Source: Acanthochlamys bracteata
Lineage: Eukaryota > Streptophyta > Magnoliopsida > Pandanales > Velloziaceae
Assembly (NCBI GenBank): GCA_019914995.1
Contig: CM034126.1
Span: 9,119,001-9,183,000, forward strand
Length of the DNA: 64,000 nucleotides
Reading direction: 5' to 3'
Below, piece after piece: positions 61,233 through 64,000 of this stretch (position 1 is its first letter; each line of letters opens with the position of its first letter). The notes under the pieces were generated by a model that saw nothing but the letters and a program-made list of their open reading frames with translations, did not search any database and was not told where the DNA came from. The translations under genes were made by a program, and so were the position numbers.

Positions 61233-62050
61233 TATGCAAGCGCTGTTGCTGCTGGTCCGGTGACGACTGGAGTTTTTGACAGAGAGCGACAGATAGATGG
61301 GTATGTTTGTGTAGCCGGGTCACTTGTTGCCGTCGGACGCAGACAGTGTTGGTTTCGTGAGCCGAGTCTTCCAATTTGTGACATACCCTTACTGCGTAGA
61401 AACCTTCTTGGCACTGTGAGTCTTGAGATATTTGATGACACTATTTATTGTTCTAAAATTTTTTATTTTTTAAATATTTTATAATATTAAATATTTTTAA
61501 AATAAGTAATTTATATGATATATAATTTTGTATATATACTTTTTTTATTATTTTAAATAAGTAGTAGAAATTTTTTTTAAAAAATTCTAAAATAAATTTT
61601 TTTAGAAATAAGTTCTTTTAAAATTAAAATATTTTAAAATTTTATTACACAAAATTTATAAATAATCTCAAACAGTCACTTCAATTTGCTTTCGAAATTT
61701 TCAGTACTTCCATTTTACTCCAAGTTTTAGAAAAGCGATTTAAATATGACCGCTGCCATAATTACATGTTTGATTAGACATATTTCTTACAGAAATGAAA
61801 ATCGAACGCTTGACTTGAACTAGAGTATGGTAGCGATAGTATCTTCCGTTGTTCCCTACTGAAGGAAGTAATGAGATAGATTCCTCTTATTGTTAACTAA
61901 GGATCTTTCATATTAGAGATCGTCTGTAAAGAATGGTATAGGGGATGTACGAGAGTACTTAAAAAATCGAACAGTTTTGAAATAAAAACTAGTTTAAACA
62001 TTTTTGGAAAAAATTAATTTTTATTTCAAAAAACAGTATAAAAATTATGA
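61233..62050. promoter_or_regulatory. GCN5 promoter/5' leader region and AT-rich flank
   Basis: The first 200 bases upstream of the GCN5 ATG are comparatively GC-rich and fit a 5' leader and promoter. From 61440 to 61680 the sequence is nearly all A/T and resembles a decayed MITE. No gene is visible. Confidence 0.45.
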
Positions 62051-62054
62051 ATTG

Positions 62055-62285
62055 TCTGTGGGTACATTTAGGGTTATTTATAAAATAAAATTTTTTTAAA
62101 ATAAAAAGTATTTTTATTTTTTTTAAAAATAAGCTTTATTTTTTTTTAAATAATAAAAATATGTAATAAAAATATCTCATTACGTAGAATTTTTATATTT
62201 TTTATTAAATTTTTTAAATACTTATAAAATATGTATTGAAAAATATGAAATTAAAAATGAGCATTTGGAGTACAATCCCAAATGC
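62055..62285. mobile_element. Second, more decayed copy of the Tourist-like MITE
   Basis: It shares AATAATAAAAATATG, AATAAAAA.ATCTCA, CGTAGAATTTTT and TTATAAAATATGTATTGAAAAA, in order and orientation, with 36893-37157. The ends (left GGTACATTTAGGG, right CCCAAATGCACC) are imperfect inverted repeats. The TTA flanks seen in the other copy are not preserved. Confidence 0.65.
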
Positions 62286-64000
62286 ACCCTATATTTTTCA
62301 AAAAAATTATAAAATGCAAAAAATCAGTAAAAACTATAAAATACTTTTTTAAAATGATAAGCAGTTGGATCGTTTAGTCAAATATATCCATAATGATTTT
62401 TAGAAACATGTTTGGCGCCGGTGGCTTTTAGATAACATCATTGTATTTCAATTATTACTATAGTATTTAAAATATAAAAAATAACATAATACTAAATTTC
62501 TATTAGATATAAGAGTGACAATTATGACCCAATCAGCAAATCTAATTCAAAATCGACTAACTAAATAGGATCCAGATACGAGATTCAAGTTAGTTTCAGA
62601 TAAATTTGAAATTGACTACATAAACTAAATGAGTTTAGATTGATGAAATTGATTCATCTAATTCATATAATTAATAGTATAGCATATCATTAGCTAATAG
62701 TTAAAAAATATTTAAAATAATAATATTAAATTTTAATTTAATTTGTATATTTTTAAATTTAATTTATCAAGTTTGTTGATTTTATATTTAATCTATAAAT
62801 TTTATTAAAATTAATATTTTTTGTTTTGATATATAGTATCAAACTAAGTTCACTTATATTAATAGAAGTTGATCTTTCTGATTCTCTTTTTAATAAATCT
62901 ATTGGTCAAATCTACACAACCAACTCATGAAGGGAGGGGTGAATTGAGTTGGTAGTTAAAAAAATTTAATACAGTATTGCTAGCTAAATATAACTTAGTT
63001 TTTTACAAAATAGCAGTACTATAGTCGAGTGGATATAAACAGATTTTCTATTTAGCGTTCTCTGTCTCGCAAGCAATATAATAAAATCATTCAACACATA
63101 AACACGTAAGATTTACGTGGTTCGATAAATAAATTTGCCTATGTCAACGTCTACTCTTTATTAAGAGTGAATTCTACTAATTCATATCAAATTGCTACAA
63201 TACCAAGGTAATATGTTTAGTCAAATACCATTGCCTTAATCGGTTCTCTTTTCGAGATAAACCACCAACAGCCTACTAGACTCACAAATCTCTTCGGCCG
63301 CTAACGCACAAGTTTTAGCTAAGGTCTTGTGTAAAGTATGTAGCTTTTTACAAAAATAGCACAACCGAGAAGGCTTAGCAAGCTCTTCTTATCGAATGTG
63401 TTTGTTAAAAGCAACTTTAAAGCATAGAATCTCTCTCATAAGATTGACTGTAAGCTCAGTAAAATAAGGAGAGGATCAAAAGAAATATAAAAAATATATC
63501 TAGGTAAAGCTCAGATAGTGAGGTTGAGTGAGAGATGTTTTTGCTCTAACTAAACTTTTTTTTATGAATGTCGCTCTATCTTTGCTATGTGGTAACTCTT
63601 CCATTCTTTTTATTTTTTTTTTCTCCCTCTTATATTTTTCTCTTCTCCAGCTGTAGATTACTAATCTCCTAACGGTAGGAAATTCTACCGTTCTCTCTTG
63701 TGCATGCTATAGTAATGTCAACTTAAATTTACACATCGCTGCCAATCGGGTCCATCAATTTGATCTTCAACGGTTGGATCTTCATAGAGGTAAGTAGAAG
63801 ATCTTTCAGCTAGCATTTAAATCTCAATTATTCTGCTAGTATAGTTTGATTTGATCTTGATTTGATATTTCTTTTGTAACATTAAATAAGATTGTCGATA
63901 ATTCAATTTTTTTCACTTGTGCTTCCCTCTTTTCTTTTGTAGTGTATTTTTTTCTTCATTGTAGTGGCACCTGGAATGAAGATGATGATCTGATCAAGTA
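62286..64000. repeat. AT-rich distal flank with possible LTR-retrotransposon fragment
   Basis: At 63095-63130 the phrase CACGTAAGATTTACGTGGTT sits in a context typical of plant Copia LTR or leader sequences, and contains the palindrome ACGTAAGATTTACGT. The stretch 62508-62620 resembles hAT-type ends. No gag, pol or host gene frame is visible to the window end, and no paired LTR is in the window. Confidence 0.3.

Overview
This is nuclear DNA from a flowering plant, most likely a woody eudicot. The evidence is: AT-rich sequence with many short GT-AG introns, an Aux/IAA auxin repressor, two chloroplast-targeted protein genes (a Tha4/TatA Tat subunit and a probable NDH subunit), a DYW-class PPR pseudogene, and plant Copia, CACTA-, hAT- and Tourist-type transposons. 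No bacterial or organellar genes, tRNAs or rRNAs were seen. All gene models were joined by hand from reading frames and splice sites.

Layout. (1) 1-445: the 3' end of an Aux/IAA gene (+). (2) 450-7400: mostly AT-rich intergenic DNA with transposon remnants. (3) About 7444-8766 (-): 3' exons of a gene I do not recognise. (4) 11632-14060 (-): five-exon gene for a chloroplast membrane protein, best candidate PnsB5/NDH18. One intron holds a near-perfect 35-nt inverted repeat and another a MITE. (5) 15181-19003 (-): two-exon Tha4/TatA gene split by a 3.35-kb intron. (6) 20193-35072 (+): complete 18-exon acylamino-acid-releasing enzyme (AARE), with two in-frame start codons that would give a plastid-type and a cytosolic form. 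(7) 36120-46248 (+): a decayed DYW-class PPR pseudogene, opened by a 265-bp Tourist-like MITE and a 7.9-kb Copia retrotransposon. The Copia element itself carries a hAT-like MITE and a roughly 2.7-kb CACTA-like element. (8) 46740-47115 (+): a decayed copy of the last two AARE exons, their intron and part of the 3' flank. (9) 47760-61232 (-): complete 13-exon GCN5/HAG1 histone acetyltransferase with bromodomain. (10) 61233-64000: AT-rich flank with MITE and possible LTR remnants.

The genes do not form a pathway. They are independent housekeeping, plastid and regulatory genes. The dominant processes are transposon accumulation (several MITE families, mostly in introns) and local duplication followed by decay (AARE 3' end, PPR). 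The most notable observations are the alternative AARE N-termini, the decayed AARE tail beyond the PPR pseudogene, the intronic hairpin, the four-layer transposon nest, and the unrecognised minus-strand gene.
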